From Asticcacaulis currens (GTDB lineage Bacteria > Pseudomonadota > Alphaproteobacteria > Caulobacterales > Caulobacteraceae), in NCBI RefSeq assembly GCF_028550395.1, contig NZ_JAQQKW010000002.1, positions 62,001-126,000 on the forward strand: a stretch of 64,000 nt of DNA, given 5' to 3'. The translations under genes and the position numbers were made by a program. Positions 53,017 to 62,047 of the stretch are shown here, piece after piece; the stretch's first letter is position 1, and every line of letters starts with the position of its first letter. Below the pieces are notes generated by a model, which worked only from the letters and a program-made list of their open reading frames with translations, was not told where the DNA came from and did not search any database.

Positions 53017-55572
53017 TTACCAGCTCTTTGTCAGGGTGAGCGCGACGGTGCGCCCGATGACTGTGGTGTTGGTGCTGTCGAAGCTGATCCCTTCGAAATC
53101 CAGCGACGGACTGTAAGCGATGGGCGGGTCCTGATCGAAGAGATTGGTGACCGCGAGCGCGAGTTTCACGCCACGAAAGGCCGGAACCGTGTCCCCGAAG
53201 CGCCATGAAAGGGTCGCATCGGCCGTGGTCCACGCCCCGATACGCCTGTTGGGCGACACACCGGTATCGTCCTCTTCGGCGATATGATTGACGAAGCCGG
53301 CGGCGCTGAACGCTCCACGGGTCCAGGTCAGCCCCGCCCGCGCTTTGAAGGCCGGCACGTTGAAGATGGTACCGGACAACTGGAATTCCGGAGTGGTGGT
53401 GAGAGTTTGCTGCCGGACGTCCATCCAGGTGGCATTCAGCGCCGCGGACAGACCCCCGCGGGCCAGGGCAAAGCTTTGTCGATAGCCCAGATCGACCCCT
53501 TCGACGGTCTGCGCGGTCGCGTTGGCGTACCGGTTTTGCTGGACGGCGACGACCGTAGCCGGATTGTAAGCGGCGCCGGAGAAATTGGTGAAGGTGGAGG
53601 CGCCGGCGATCAGATCGGACTGTCGGGCGGGCGACGGGTTCCATTCGACGAAGGCCGCGAAAATCGGATTGCTCAGACCTGCGGAGGTCGGACTGATCGG
53701 TTGAATGACCCGGTCTCGGTAGTCGATATCAAACCAGGTCGCCGACAGGACCATGGATCGGATCCCTTCCGGACGGTATTCCGCGCCGAAGGTGCGTGAG
53801 GTTGCCCGCTCAGGACGCAGGTCGCGGTTGCCGCCCCAGGTCATCAGAGCGGTACCGCCACCGGTGTATCCGAAAGCAGATGCCCGATAAAGATAGAGGA
53901 GCGGCGTCTGGTACATCTGGAGGAAGGACGGCGCCTTGAAAGACTTGCCCCAGCTCGTGCGCACCGTGAGACCGGAGACCGGTACGTATCGCAGACCGAC
54001 ACGGGGATTGGTGGTGCTGCCAAAGTCGCTATAGCGCTCGGTGCGGGCAGACAGGCTGAGATCGAGCGCCTGCAAGCCGATGCGGTTCTCGGACGCGGAG
54101 ATTAGCGGAGCGAGGACCTCCGCGAAGAGGTAATCGACGTGGCGTTCGCCCTGATAGAAGTTGCGGCGGGAGGCCAGCCCATTGGCGAAGCTCTCGGTGC
54201 GCCGCCCGCCTCCGATCGCACCCTTGATCGTGCCCGTGGGCCCGGAGACGATCGGCCCATCGGCGACGACCTCGAGATACTCGATTCCATTGCGGAAATT
54301 GGACTGCCCGACATAGCCCGGCGCGCGCGTCCAGACGCTGTTGCGGCTGCCGGCGAGACCCGCCGTGGCTTTCAGGCCCCAGTCCCCGATGTCCATATCG
54401 AGCGTCCAGGCAAGGTTGTAGTTCGGGTTGTAGCTGGTGATGTAGTAGGCGTCATAGTCCTTGAGATACTGATCGACGCTCGAGACTGTGCGGTCCGAGA
54501 CCAGGCCATCGAAGGACAGAGACAAGGTGGGCGTGAGGTCGCGCCCGAGGCTGACAAAGGCCGATCGCCGCGTCTGGGGCCTCAACAGATTGCTGGCGGG
54601 CGCTGCGGCTTGGGTAAAGTCACGCTGACCGGCGGTAATCCCCTCCTGATCGCTATATTCGACATTGAGAAGCGCGTGGCCTTCGGCACTGCTGCGTCCG
54701 ATCAGCGCCGAGTAGGTCTGTTCAAATCCGCCGCCCTGGGTGGTGCCTCCAAGACGGGCACTGACTTCGGCGCCGTCGTAATTTTTTCGGAGAATGATGT
54801 TGGCGACACCAGCGACGGCATCCGACCCATAGAGGGCTGAGGCGCCATCGGTCACGATTTCGATGCGTTGGACGGCGGCGAGCGGAATGCCCGAGATATC
54901 AACGCCCTGGAAAAACGAGTCCGACGCCAGGCGGTGGCCATTGAGCAGAACGAGGGTCGCGTCCGTACCCAGTCCGCGCAGATTGAAGGTGGAAGCGTTG
55001 GTGATGTTCTGGTTGCCGATATTGGTGGGGCCTGAGCCGACCACGGTCGGGTTCTGGCCACCGGCGAAGTTTTCGGGCAATCCGCGCACGACGTCGCCCA
55101 ACTGGCCGTATCCGGCGGCGTCGAGGTCTGAACGCCCAACGCTGCGCATTGGGGCGGTCGGCTGGCTGTTGCGAATATAGCTGCCGGTGACGATCACTTC
55201 GGTGGGTTCGGCTTCGACAGCGGCGGCACCTGCACTACCTTGTCTCTCCGACACCTTTAGATAGATGACGCCTGCGTCTTCCGAGCCCACCTCAAAGCGC
55301 GTATTGGCCAGAAGGATCGCCAGCGCCTCCTTGCGGGTGTAACTGCCTTTGAGTACCGGGGCGGTGGTCCGGGCGGCTTCGGCGTAGTCAAACATGAGCT
55401 GGAGGCCCGACTGCCGCGCAAAGGCGTTGAGCGCCGCCGCGGTGGACTGGGCCTCGATGACATAGACTTTTCTATCCTCGGCCGCGATGGCCCCGGCGGT
55501 GCCGAGGAAGAGGGCCAGTGACAGGGTACAGACGGAGACGTGGTTACGGAGTGTGGTGCGTGAAACGGACAT
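53017..55572 (-). CDS. TonB-dependent receptor with STN signalling domain (lasso peptide uptake)
   Basis: An 851-residue outer-membrane receptor. It has a signal peptide ending GAIAAE, an STN domain (VYVIEAQSTAAALNAFARQS, LMFDYAEAARTT, LKGSYTRKEALAILLANTRF) that contacts FecR, and a TonB box near PTEVIVTGSYI. The plug follows (STFNLRGLGTDATLVLLNGHRLA, RIEIVTDGASALYGSDAVAGVANIILRK), then a barrel. ATG 55572 has AGGGG 8 nt upstream. Downstream of the sigma factor and FecR genes and translationally linked to the isopeptidase, so its likely ligand is the lasso peptide, possibly with a bound cargo. Iron-siderophore transport is the alternative. Confidence 0.92.
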   Translation of the reverse strand: MSVSRTTLRNHVSVCTLSLALFLGTAGAIAAEDRKVYVIEAQSTAAALNAFARQSGLQLMFDYAEAARTTAPVLKGSYTRKEALAILLANTRFEVGSEDAGVIYLKVSERQGSAGAAAVEAEPTEVIVTGSYIRNSQPTAPMRSVGRSDLDAAGYGQLGDVVRGLPENFAGGQNPTVVGSGPTNIGNQNITNASTFNLRGLGTDATLVLLNGHRLASDSFFQGVDISGIPLAAVQRIEIVTDGASALYGSDAVAGVANIILRKNYDGAEVSARLGGTTQGGGFEQTYSALIGRSSAEGHALLNVEYSDQEGITAGQRDFTQAAAPASNLLRPQTRRSAFVSLGRDLTPTLSLSFDGLVSDRTVSSVDQYLKDYDAYYITSYNPNYNLAWTLDMDIGDWGLKATAGLAGSRNSVWTRAPGYVGQSNFRNGIEYLEVVADGPIVSGPTGTIKGAIGGGRRTESFANGLASRRNFYQGERHVDYLFAEVLAPLISASENRIGLQALDLSLSARTERYSDFGSTTNPRVGLRYVPVSGLTVRTSWGKSFKAPSFLQMYQTPLLYLYRASAFGYTGGGTALMTWGGNRDLRPERATSRTFGAEYRPEGIRSMVLSATWFDIDYRDRVIQPISPTSAGLSNPIFAAFVEWNPSPARQSDLIAGASTFTNFSGAAYNPATVVAVQQNRYANATAQTVEGVDLGYRQSFALARGGLSAALNATWMDVRQQTLTTTPEFQLSGTIFNVPAFKARAGLTWTRGAFSAAGFVNHIAEEDDTGVSPNRRIGAWTTADATLSWRFGDTVPAFRGVKLALAVTNLFDQDPPIAYSPSLDFEGISFDSTNTTVIGRTVALTLTKSW

Positions 55573-55686
55573 AGCGGTATCCCCTGATTGATATGTCACT
55601 CGTGTGACACTGGACCGCTTGATAAAAATACGGGGGCTTCCCCTACACGCTTACGCTGGATTTGATCCCTACACGGAAAACGCTGA

Positions 55687-56640
55687 CTATCGCGAAAGAA
55701 TGATGGTGTTGTCCTGCTGCGTCACATGGATGCCGAAGGAGACTTCGAGCCCGGCCAGAAGCCGCGCCGGATCGCGGTTGGTGAAACGACCGCCCAGCTG
55801 TATGGCGCCGAGTTCCGGATTGGCGATGATGATCTTTCGGTCAAGATAGCGGTTGTATTCTTCGACGACTTCACTGAGGACCTGACCGTTGAGGACCAGT
55901 TCGTCGGTGCGCCACCCGGTGAGAAAATCGAGATCGTTGGTCGAGACGGGCCGGACGCGCTCTTGACCCTTAATGAGAATGGCCGCCTGGTGGGCGTTCA
56001 CGCGCAAGGGCGGCGCTCCGTCCTGAGATACGGTGGCGGTTCCGGCGAGACTGATGATGTCGAGTGAATTGTCGCGCAGCCGGGCGATGTATTCTCCGGG
56101 ACCCAGAGACGCGGCGTGCGGTCCCGCCTTCAGCTCAAGGCCGCGGCCGGACACGGGGACCTTGACGGCGACTTCCCCGCGCTTCAGCCACAAGGTCCGC
56201 TCGTCGCCATTGATCTTCCAGGCCGCCCGACTGTCGGTGTTCAGTTCGATCTCACCGCCATTGGGAAAAACGACGGTCTTGCGTTCACCGACGCGGGTGG
56301 CGGCTTCAACGCGCCCGCTGGTCAGGATAAACAGGGCCATGCCCGCCAATGAGGCGACCGTCACAACGGCGGCTGCGCCGCCTATCTGCAACAGGCGCCG
56401 CCGCGTCGTCAGCGGAGCCGATACCTGAACCCTAACTGGCTCCGGATCGGCCAGACCGCGCAGGCGTTCCATCTGGCGCATGGAGGCGTAGATTCGGGCG
56501 AAGGCGGCGGCGTGGCGCGGGTCGGCGGTACGCCAGGCCTCGAAGGCGGCCTGATCGCCCTCGCCGCTATCCATGCGGGCAAACCACTGTGAGGCGGTCT
56601 CCATAATGTCATCGACGGATGTCGAAGATTCGGATGTCAT
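55687..56640 (-). CDS. FecR-like anti-sigma regulator
   Basis: A 317-residue inner-membrane regulator. The cytoplasmic N-terminal domain has the FecR DUF4880 start (ASQWFARMDSGEGDQAAFEAWRTADPRHAAAFARI, key residues W19 and W36). One membrane helix lies at about residues 86-108, followed by the periplasmic FecR domain (VVFPNGGEIELNTDSRAAW, RGEVAVKVP, GTATVSQDG) and a C-terminal domain that meets the STN domain of the receptor (FTNRDPARLLAGLEVSFGI). It passes the receptor state to the sigma factor encoded just upstream. Confidence 0.92.
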   Translation of the reverse strand: MTSESSTSVDDIMETASQWFARMDSGEGDQAAFEAWRTADPRHAAAFARIYASMRQMERLRGLADPEPVRVQVSAPLTTRRRLLQIGGAAAVVTVASLAGMALFILTSGRVEAATRVGERKTVVFPNGGEIELNTDSRAAWKINGDERTLWLKRGEVAVKVPVSGRGLELKAGPHAASLGPGEYIARLRDNSLDIISLAGTATVSQDGAPPLRVNAHQAAILIKGQERVRPVSTNDLDFLTGWRTDELVLNGQVLSEVVEEYNRYLDRKIIIANPELGAIQLGGRFTNRDPARLLAGLEVSFGIHVTQQDNTIILSR

Positions 56641-56719
56641 GCGTTTGCCACCCTTCGAGGGCCCGAAACCGCGCCGGGCGGCCTGTCGATCAGAGCATAA
56701 TTCAATTCAGGGTTACAGT

Positions 56720-57595
56720 CTAATCGCTGTCGCGCGAAGACCGACGAAGGGCGCGCGGTGTGCCCACGACGCCGCCGCGCGCGAGCGGACCAAGGCCTTC
56801 CAGCCCGGCCACTTCGACGGCCTTGGCGAACTGATAGGCGCCGCGCGCGATGTGGTAATCGACGCCCTTGACCGTCATGCCCAAAAGCCGGGCAATCTCT
56901 TTGACGGACAAGCCCTGCAGGCGGCGCATCATCAGGACGCGTCGCGTCATATCGGGCAGCCCATTGAGGGCGGCCAAGCCGACCTTAAGCTGCTCGCGCA
57001 TGGCCACTGCCTGAAAGCCATCCGGCTCAGACGAAGAAAACTCCAGTGTCTCAAAATCCGGCAGGGCCTGAAAGGCCACTACCCGGGCACGACGGATGCG
57101 CTGAACCCCCAGATTGAAGATGGTGCGCATGACGTAGGCGCGAGGATTCTCAATTGACCGCCAGCCCTCCCCGTCCAGCACATTGGCGTAGGCATCGTGC
57201 AACAGGTCACGCGCCGCCTCGACGTCCCCCATCATTCGCCGCGCCACCCGCAGATAACTGCGCTCATGAACCACAACGAAGTCTGCAAACCAGCGGTCAA
57301 CGTCGCGAACCCAACACGAACTCGAAGAAAGCGACGAAGACGAAGACGAAACCTGAACCGGGCTCTCCCGATTAAGCCCCTGATAGAAGTACCGTTCAGC
57401 GACCTTCAAAACCTCCGCAGCCACCGAAAGCCGCGCGTGGCTGACACGGCGCTCGCCCGTTTCAATCTCCTGCCATTCCAGGGCTGAAATCCCAAAAGCA
57501 CCGGCCAGATGTTCAATGGACATACCCAACTCGAGACGTCGCGCCCTGAGGCGTGCGCCGATATGGACGTCTGATGCTCGGTTGTGAGGGGTCAT
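56720..57595 (-). CDS. ECF sigma factor with N-terminal XRE-type DNA-binding domain (fusion)
   Basis: A 291-residue protein in two parts. Residues 12-68 form a Cro/C1-type helix-turn-helix (IGARLRARRLELGMSIEHLAGAF, ISALEWQEIETGERRVS). A polyserine linker lies at 83-93. Residues 100-262 are a FecI-like ECF sigma factor: region 2 (ERSYLRVARRMMGDVEAARDLLHDAYANVL, ENPRAYVMRTIFNLGVQ) and region 4 (LPDMTRRVLMMRRLQGLSVKEIARLLGMTVKGVDYHI). FecI proteins are normally about 170-190 residues without the first domain. GGGAG precedes ATG 57595; the GTG at 57601 adds two residues. First gene of the sigma - FecR - receptor - isopeptidase set. Confidence 0.9.
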   Translation of the reverse strand: MTPHNRASDVHIGARLRARRLELGMSIEHLAGAFGISALEWQEIETGERRVSHARLSVAAEVLKVAERYFYQGLNRESPVQVSSSSSSLSSSSCWVRDVDRWFADFVVVHERSYLRVARRMMGDVEAARDLLHDAYANVLDGEGWRSIENPRAYVMRTIFNLGVQRIRRARVVAFQALPDFETLEFSSSEPDGFQAVAMREQLKVGLAALNGLPDMTRRVLMMRRLQGLSVKEIARLLGMTVKGVDYHIARGAYQFAKAVEVAGLEGLGPLARGGVVGTPRALRRSSRDSD

Positions 57596-57966
57596 GGCCA
57601 CACTCCCCGAGGTTCCAATGGGCGGTACGTCCCCGCCTGAGGAAGCCTCCTTCGATCCTGGTGATCGGGGAGTTAGAAAACCGTCGTTACTCGGTCCCTA
57701 TGGCCTTTAGCCGGGGCCTATTGCATACGCCATAGGCTCCCCGACCATAAGTCAAGGAAGGCAGCACCGAAATTGTCGGCACTCACAAGTAACGATAGGG
57801 GCTTTCTACGACCCCAGCGCTGCACGTACAGCGCCGTCAAGAATCTTACATAAAAACGGGGAGGAACGCCAGTGCGATTACGACCTCGGCGGGTACTGTC
57901 ACACCGTCACTTCAACAGAAGCAGATCGCGCTGGCCGTCAGCAGCACCGCCCCACCTGCTCAACGA
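57596..57966. other. 371-bp gap upstream of the sigma-factor gene
   Basis: Should hold the promoter of the sigma-FecR-receptor set. An 8-bp inverted repeat CCTATGGC / GCCATAGG (57697-57704, 57729-57736) encloses a 24-nt loop about 100 nt upstream of the start. No gene recognised. Confidence 0.4.
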
Positions 57967-58756
57967 TCACCGCAGAAGGCCTGCGTAACCACCGTTGATC
58001 ATCTCCGTTGCATACCGAAGAAGCCGCCTTGTCCGGAGCCTCAGATAATCAGAGCCATCGTGCCAATCGTCGCGGACAGCCTTCTCGCCAAAGAGTGCGC
58101 ACGCAATCTCTCTCTGGCTGGCGCCGGCGCGCCAGGCGTCATGGGCACGCGCTGCCAGCACCCAGCGCTCGGCCTTAGTTTCAATAGGATAAAGCTTGGG
58201 AAGAAATCGGCCTTGCTGGTGCAATCCAACCAGACGACGAAGGCTCAGAATACGGGTTTCGAGGTGCTTAAAACCCGAAAGTGCGTAGCGGAGATAAACA
58301 GGCCCTTTGAGAACCGTGCCTTCAAGAACGAAAAGCTGTAGGTGATGTATGCCGTCAGATAACAGCACAACCTCAAACCCTTCCTCCATGACAAGCACCG
58401 TCGCCAGCTTCCCATAAATGTGGAGGTCAAAGGCGTTCTCGGTGGTGAACGCAGGTAGTGTGCGGACAAGTAAAACTGATTTGTCCCAATCCGGTCGCCA
58501 AAAGACCTTTTCGTGCTGCTCTCGGCCGTAAGGCTCAACGACGAAAGGATACCCCCCAGCGACCTGCGTCCGAGGCCACCCGTCCCCGAATGACCCCTAC
58601 GTCGCCGGGTCCCGATCGTACCAGTCTGCGGTCCTGCCCCTGCAAGCCCTTTTGATAATCTGGGTTTCGTTTGAGCCACGCCCACGCCCACCCGACCCTA
58701 TCCGTCGCCGCCAACGCGTCGTAGTGGCGGCTATCTAACCACTCGAATGCCATCAT
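57967..58756 (-). pseudogene. frameshifted DUF6499/DUF2285 regulator
   Basis: Two overlapping frames make one protein of about 262 residues if a single base is removed from the run of six C at 58552-58557. The N-terminal part (FEWLDSRHYDALAATDRVGWAWAWLKRNPDYQ) is the DUF6499 domain. After the run the other frame reads YPFVVEPYGREQHEKVFWRP and onward to VLVMEEGFEVVLLSDG, and ends with the DUF2285 signature YLRLRTRRLLRYATEMINGGYAGLLR (key residues LRLRTRRLLRYA, GGYAGLLR). Such proteins are typical of integrative and conjugative elements of alphaproteobacteria. Either a true disruption or a homopolymer error in the sequence. Confidence 0.82.
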
Positions 58757-59198
58757 GAGCCCCACCCCTTGAGCCACCTCAAGCGATAAGAAATAGCATA
58801 TTACCGCTAAAGTTGCAAATTCTTGTTTCTTCACGAATGGTTGGGATGAGGAGCGCTAGATGTTCCGCCCCTGTGGACTATTCTCAACGTCTCATTCGCG
58901 CCCAAAGGCGACATTTCGGAGTAGCAGCAAAATCCCATTACCGGACATTTGGCGGGTGTCATCAGATCCCGTTATCGGACCTACAGCGGCTAACGAAAGC
59001 TCGCGTTTTCGACCTTCACTTGAGCTTGTCGCTCTGATGCTACGCCTTGGTCGATGCGCATAAATTTCCAGCAACTTTCCGATGATCGGGAGTATCGTTT
59101 GGAGGCGACCTGAATTATGATATGAGGAACTATTGTTTCCCATATTCATTCTTAAGTGGGAACACTACCGATGAGGCTTCACTCGGTCACAGGCTGGC
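58757..59198. other. 442-bp non-coding stretch with degenerate repeats
   Basis: Contains two copies of a CCATTACCGGACATT-like motif (about 58935-58956 and 58967-58985). No gene recognised. Part of a decayed region that continues to 60705. Confidence 0.45.
58933..58990. repeat. ACCGGAC-type degenerate repeat, copy 1
   Basis: TCCCATTACCGGACATTTGG, then 13 nt later TCCCGTTATCGGACCTA. The same pair of units recurs at 59594-59650, and a single unit at 60597. Confidence 0.5.
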
Positions 59199-59546
59199 AT
59201 GACTCTAGTTCCGAAACTGTCTTTTTCTACAGTTGCCGCTTGGCTGCTCCCTTTAATGTTCACGTTGCACCTCGTGGCACACACGATCTTCATGCAGGTC
59301 GCGCCAACGCAACTATGTACCTATCACAACGAACTCGAACGGGAATGCGGAGATGGTCACTGGAGTTTGGCCATGGAAACATTGCTATTTATAGAGGCAT
59401 GGATTTCTATCGCCGGAATGGCAGCAGCGATATTCGTATTATTGAAGGGGAACCTCAAGCTCTGGGGCAAAATGGGTCTACTTTTCTCGTCGATACTCGC
59501 CTTGATGATCTTCGCGGACGCGGCCTACTACTCCGGTGATCATTAG
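59199..59546 (+). CDS. small hydrophobic membrane protein
   Basis: A 115-residue protein with about three membrane helices (STVAAWLLPLMFTLHLVAH, LAMETLLFIEAWISIAGMAA, GLLFSSILALMIFADAAY). A charged loop with CTYHNELERECGDGH between the first two has two Cys. No family recognised. An overlapping frame (59156-59539) encodes a non-hydrophobic protein of similar length; the membrane reading is preferred because of its regular helix pattern. No strong ribosome binding site. Confidence 0.5.
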   Translation: MTLVPKLSFSTVAAWLLPLMFTLHLVAHTIFMQVAPTQLCTYHNELERECGDGHWSLAMETLLFIEAWISIAGMAAAIFVLLKGNLKLWGKMGLLFSSILALMIFADAAYYSGDH

Positions 59547-59593
59547 GCTCAGAGGGACACCACGACCCCATAACCGCTAGACGGTCGCCTCAG

Positions 59594-59650
59594 TGCCCTT
59601 ACCGGACATTCGGCGGCTGCCGAAAGATCCCATAACCGGACGTTTCCGAG
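59594..59650. repeat. ACCGGAC-type degenerate repeat, copy 2
   Basis: GCCCTTACCGGACATTCGGC and, 12 nt on, TCCCATAACCGGACGTTTCC: the same two-unit layout as copy 1. Confidence 0.5.
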
Positions 59651-59770
59651 ACGAATAAATGCTCCTAGCTTCAAGCTATCGTTGATATCAAAGGGGGTCG
59701 TGTTATCAGTAGGTATGGGATTTGCGATATCAAAGAAATAAGGGTTTCAGAAAATATTGGACAAAATTAA

Positions 59771-60409
59771 ATGAATAAGGAGTGGTCTCCATATCGTGTA
59801 ATGAAACTATTAGAAATTGACATGCCAAATGGGGAGGATCGTATTGATGAGGTGTTAAATCACTTTTATAAATCGGAAGATTGCCTTGATTTAAAAATGT
59901 CTATTTTATCGAAAAACGAAATAATTTCTCGGCGCGCTCTTTATATAACGTCAGAATTGGGAATAAAGTGTTGCTCCTGTTTGTCCGCCATATTGAAAAA
60001 TGTAAATCACCCTCATGAAAAAGCTAGATTATTTGTTTTAAGTTCTATTTTTGACTGTATAAATTATTTAAATTCCTCCGACATTTGTGTTCTTTTTTCC
60101 ATGTTTGATGATGTTTCAGATCTCGTCAAGGGGAGTCTGATTTCTCTATTATCTAAAATCGACGCGAATTTGATTTTCGAGGGGGCAAAATTGTTTTTGG
60201 CCTATAATAAATTGGATTTAGATGCAGAATTATTATTTACTCCGGCAATTGTAGATGAAATTATTCAAATGCTAAATAAATCCAATCGTTTTATTTTGTT
60301 TTTGGGGTATGTGTTTTTATTGAAGTTTCATCTATCTGGGGAAGATATCTCAAGCGTCCTTGAGCTATGCGATGTTCCCAAAATTGTACGCGAGTTGCTC
60401 TTCGCGTAA
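59771..60409 (+). CDS. AT-rich orphan gene, predicted all-helical protein
   Basis: A 212-residue protein of unknown family. The sequence is leucine/isoleucine-rich with repeating helical blocks (LFVLSSIFDCINYLNSSDI, LVKGSLISLLSKIDANLIF, RFILFLGYVFLLKFHLSGED), suggestive of a HEAT-like or immunity-type helical solenoid, without a signal peptide. Its codon use is extremely AT-rich compared with every neighbour, a sign of recent transfer. A promoter-like AT-rich region precedes it (59690-59770). No partner toxin or phage gene is visible beside it. Confidence 0.75.
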   Translation: MNKEWSPYRVMKLLEIDMPNGEDRIDEVLNHFYKSEDCLDLKMSILSKNEIISRRALYITSELGIKCCSCLSAILKNVNHPHEKARLFVLSSIFDCINYLNSSDICVLFSMFDDVSDLVKGSLISLLSKIDANLIFEGAKLFLAYNKLDLDAELLFTPAIVDEIIQMLNKSNRFILFLGYVFLLKFHLSGEDISSVLELCDVPKIVRELLFA

Positions 60410-60705
60410 AGTGAAACCGTAAATTTGTGCAATTCTGGCCCTCTTGAGGTCGATTTTCGCGTCCAGCTCGCCCCCTAACCGCCTGCAAAGCAAGATTGCC
60501 ACTTCCGCTCTTCGCGGATGTTTTGGTGCTGCCGATGTCGCCTTCGAGCCATTAGGCACCTGCGCGCCCAGAGCGGTCATTTGGAGAGGCCGAAGATTTC
60601 ATTACCGGACGTCGTGAGGTTTGGTCGTGCGGCCGCCTGTTAACGCATTGGAGCGGTCACCTGCCATATCGTTTCGAGTACGGGCGTCCGCCAGATTTAG
60701 GCGGT
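60410..60705. other. gap with one more ACCGGAC-type repeat unit
   Basis: TTTCATTACCGGACGTCG at about 60597-60614 is a third, single copy of the degenerate repeat. The flank GCGCCCAGAGCGGTCATTT (60565) resembles GCGCCCAAAGGCGACATTT beside copy 1 (58899). No gene. Confidence 0.45.
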
Positions 60706-61638
60706 TCAGTTCGCCGCACGGTACTTGGCAGAAAACTCAGCCCTGCCAACCTTAAGTTCCGACGCCACATATTCCCTGTTGGACTTATCTATTTCCATCA
60801 CAGCGTCCACGGATTTTGCGATAGTCGGCGTTTTGTACAGTTGCGCCAATGATTTTAATTCATCAATATTAAACCGTTTTGCCAAGTAGGAAACGAAATG
60901 ATCTTCAATGTTTGATTTTAATGAATCCCTCCCGGCTATTAATATTGGCTTGAAACGGGCCCTTTCAGTCTCTGTTAGGGCTTCGAGCGGTAAGCGACTG
61001 TTTACGGATTCTAACAATCGATAGACGAAAATATCGTTCATGGCTTTCTCAAGCACACGCTTATTTCCGCTCAATGCAAATACCACCTTTGCTGCCTCGG
61101 CGTCTTCTCTAGACGTAAAGACAGTGCCATTTGCGAACGAATATGAAGTGCCGGCTTTCATCGCCGAAACAATATTTTGAGCCGTTTTCTGAACATAATT
61201 GTCGAATTTTTTCAGATCAAAAGCCTGATTAGACGCCATGTCCGAGACAAACCGGGCACCTAATGGAGAGGTATTAATACCGATCAGCTCTTCTACATCG
61301 GCTGAATTCAATCTTGGCGCCATATCATGCACTGCCCGGTCATCCAGACGCATGACAAGACGTTGGCATATTGGAGAAACGATCGCCTCAAAACGCTCTC
61401 TCTGTGCTGCCGTCAACGATCCGCCCGCGTCAGCGAGGACATCCTCTAACAAGCTCTCCCTGAGACGTTGAGCCATCATAACATTTGCCTGGTGAAGGCC
61501 GTTAACAGCCACCAGCCGTTTCACGCGTATCTCGTGGTCCGACCTCTGATGTTCAGAGTTAGCGGAATTGGCCGCCAGAGCGTGCTCAGGAAAAAGGGCG
61601 ATCGCAATAAATAAGAGAAGAGATCTGAAAAGTGCCAT
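60706..61638 (-). CDS. secreted DUF2059-like protein
   Basis: A 310-residue protein with a signal peptide (MALFRSLLLFIAIALFPEHALAA, cleavage after ALA). The C-terminal FVSYLAKRFNIDELKSLAQLYKTPTIAKSVDAV matches the DUF2059 pattern (FtxxELxxLxxFYxTPxG, key YKTP); an earlier DVEELIGINTSPLGARFVSDM looks like a second, diverged copy. The function of the family is unknown. GGAGG lies 5 nt before ATG 61638, so the longer start at 61650 is rejected. Confidence 0.75.
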   Translation of the reverse strand: MALFRSLLLFIAIALFPEHALAANSANSEHQRSDHEIRVKRLVAVNGLHQANVMMAQRLRESLLEDVLADAGGSLTAAQRERFEAIVSPICQRLVMRLDDRAVHDMAPRLNSADVEELIGINTSPLGARFVSDMASNQAFDLKKFDNYVQKTAQNIVSAMKAGTSYSFANGTVFTSREDAEAAKVVFALSGNKRVLEKAMNDIFVYRLLESVNSRLPLEALTETERARFKPILIAGRDSLKSNIEDHFVSYLAKRFNIDELKSLAQLYKTPTIAKSVDAVMEIDKSNREYVASELKVGRAEFSAKYRAAN

Positions 61639-62047
61639 TCTTTCCTCCATGTTTTCCGTGCTCCAGCTATTTCTGACTTTAAGCGCCCAGGAGCCTTCCA
61701 GCCAGCAGCAACCTCTTCTTTACGTCGGTGTTGTTTTCGTATCGCCCGCTTTAACAGCCGTATCGGCGATCTTCCATGATATGAAACGCGCAAATTCATG
61801 AACACTGACTCGCTTGATAATGACAGCTTTCGATGACACTACGCGGCACTCCTGCATGTAATGGCCCATGATGATTTTTACTCCGCTTAGCGCGGCGTCA
61901 GAAACGGTCATCATCGGGGTGCGTGTGGGTGACTAAAAAATTCGCGTCTCCTTACACATCGACGCGGTTTGACTTCCGCTTTTTCTAAGACCCTAAGTTG
62001 CCGCGCGTCGGCTTTGGGCCAAAACCAGCCCCCGACCGCGCCCTCCC
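61639..62047. other. 409-bp gap between the DUF2059-like gene and dnaE2
   Basis: No gene recognised. A 64-codon - strand frame at 61720-61914 (MMTVSDAALSGVKIIMGHYM at its start) has a plausible protein-like sequence but no ribosome binding site or known family, so it is not called. Confidence 0.4.

Noticed and set aside
59156-59539. 127-codon frame overlapping the small membrane protein
   Set aside because: The competing frame gives a regular three-helix membrane protein; this one is mixed and His/Arg-rich without a domain.
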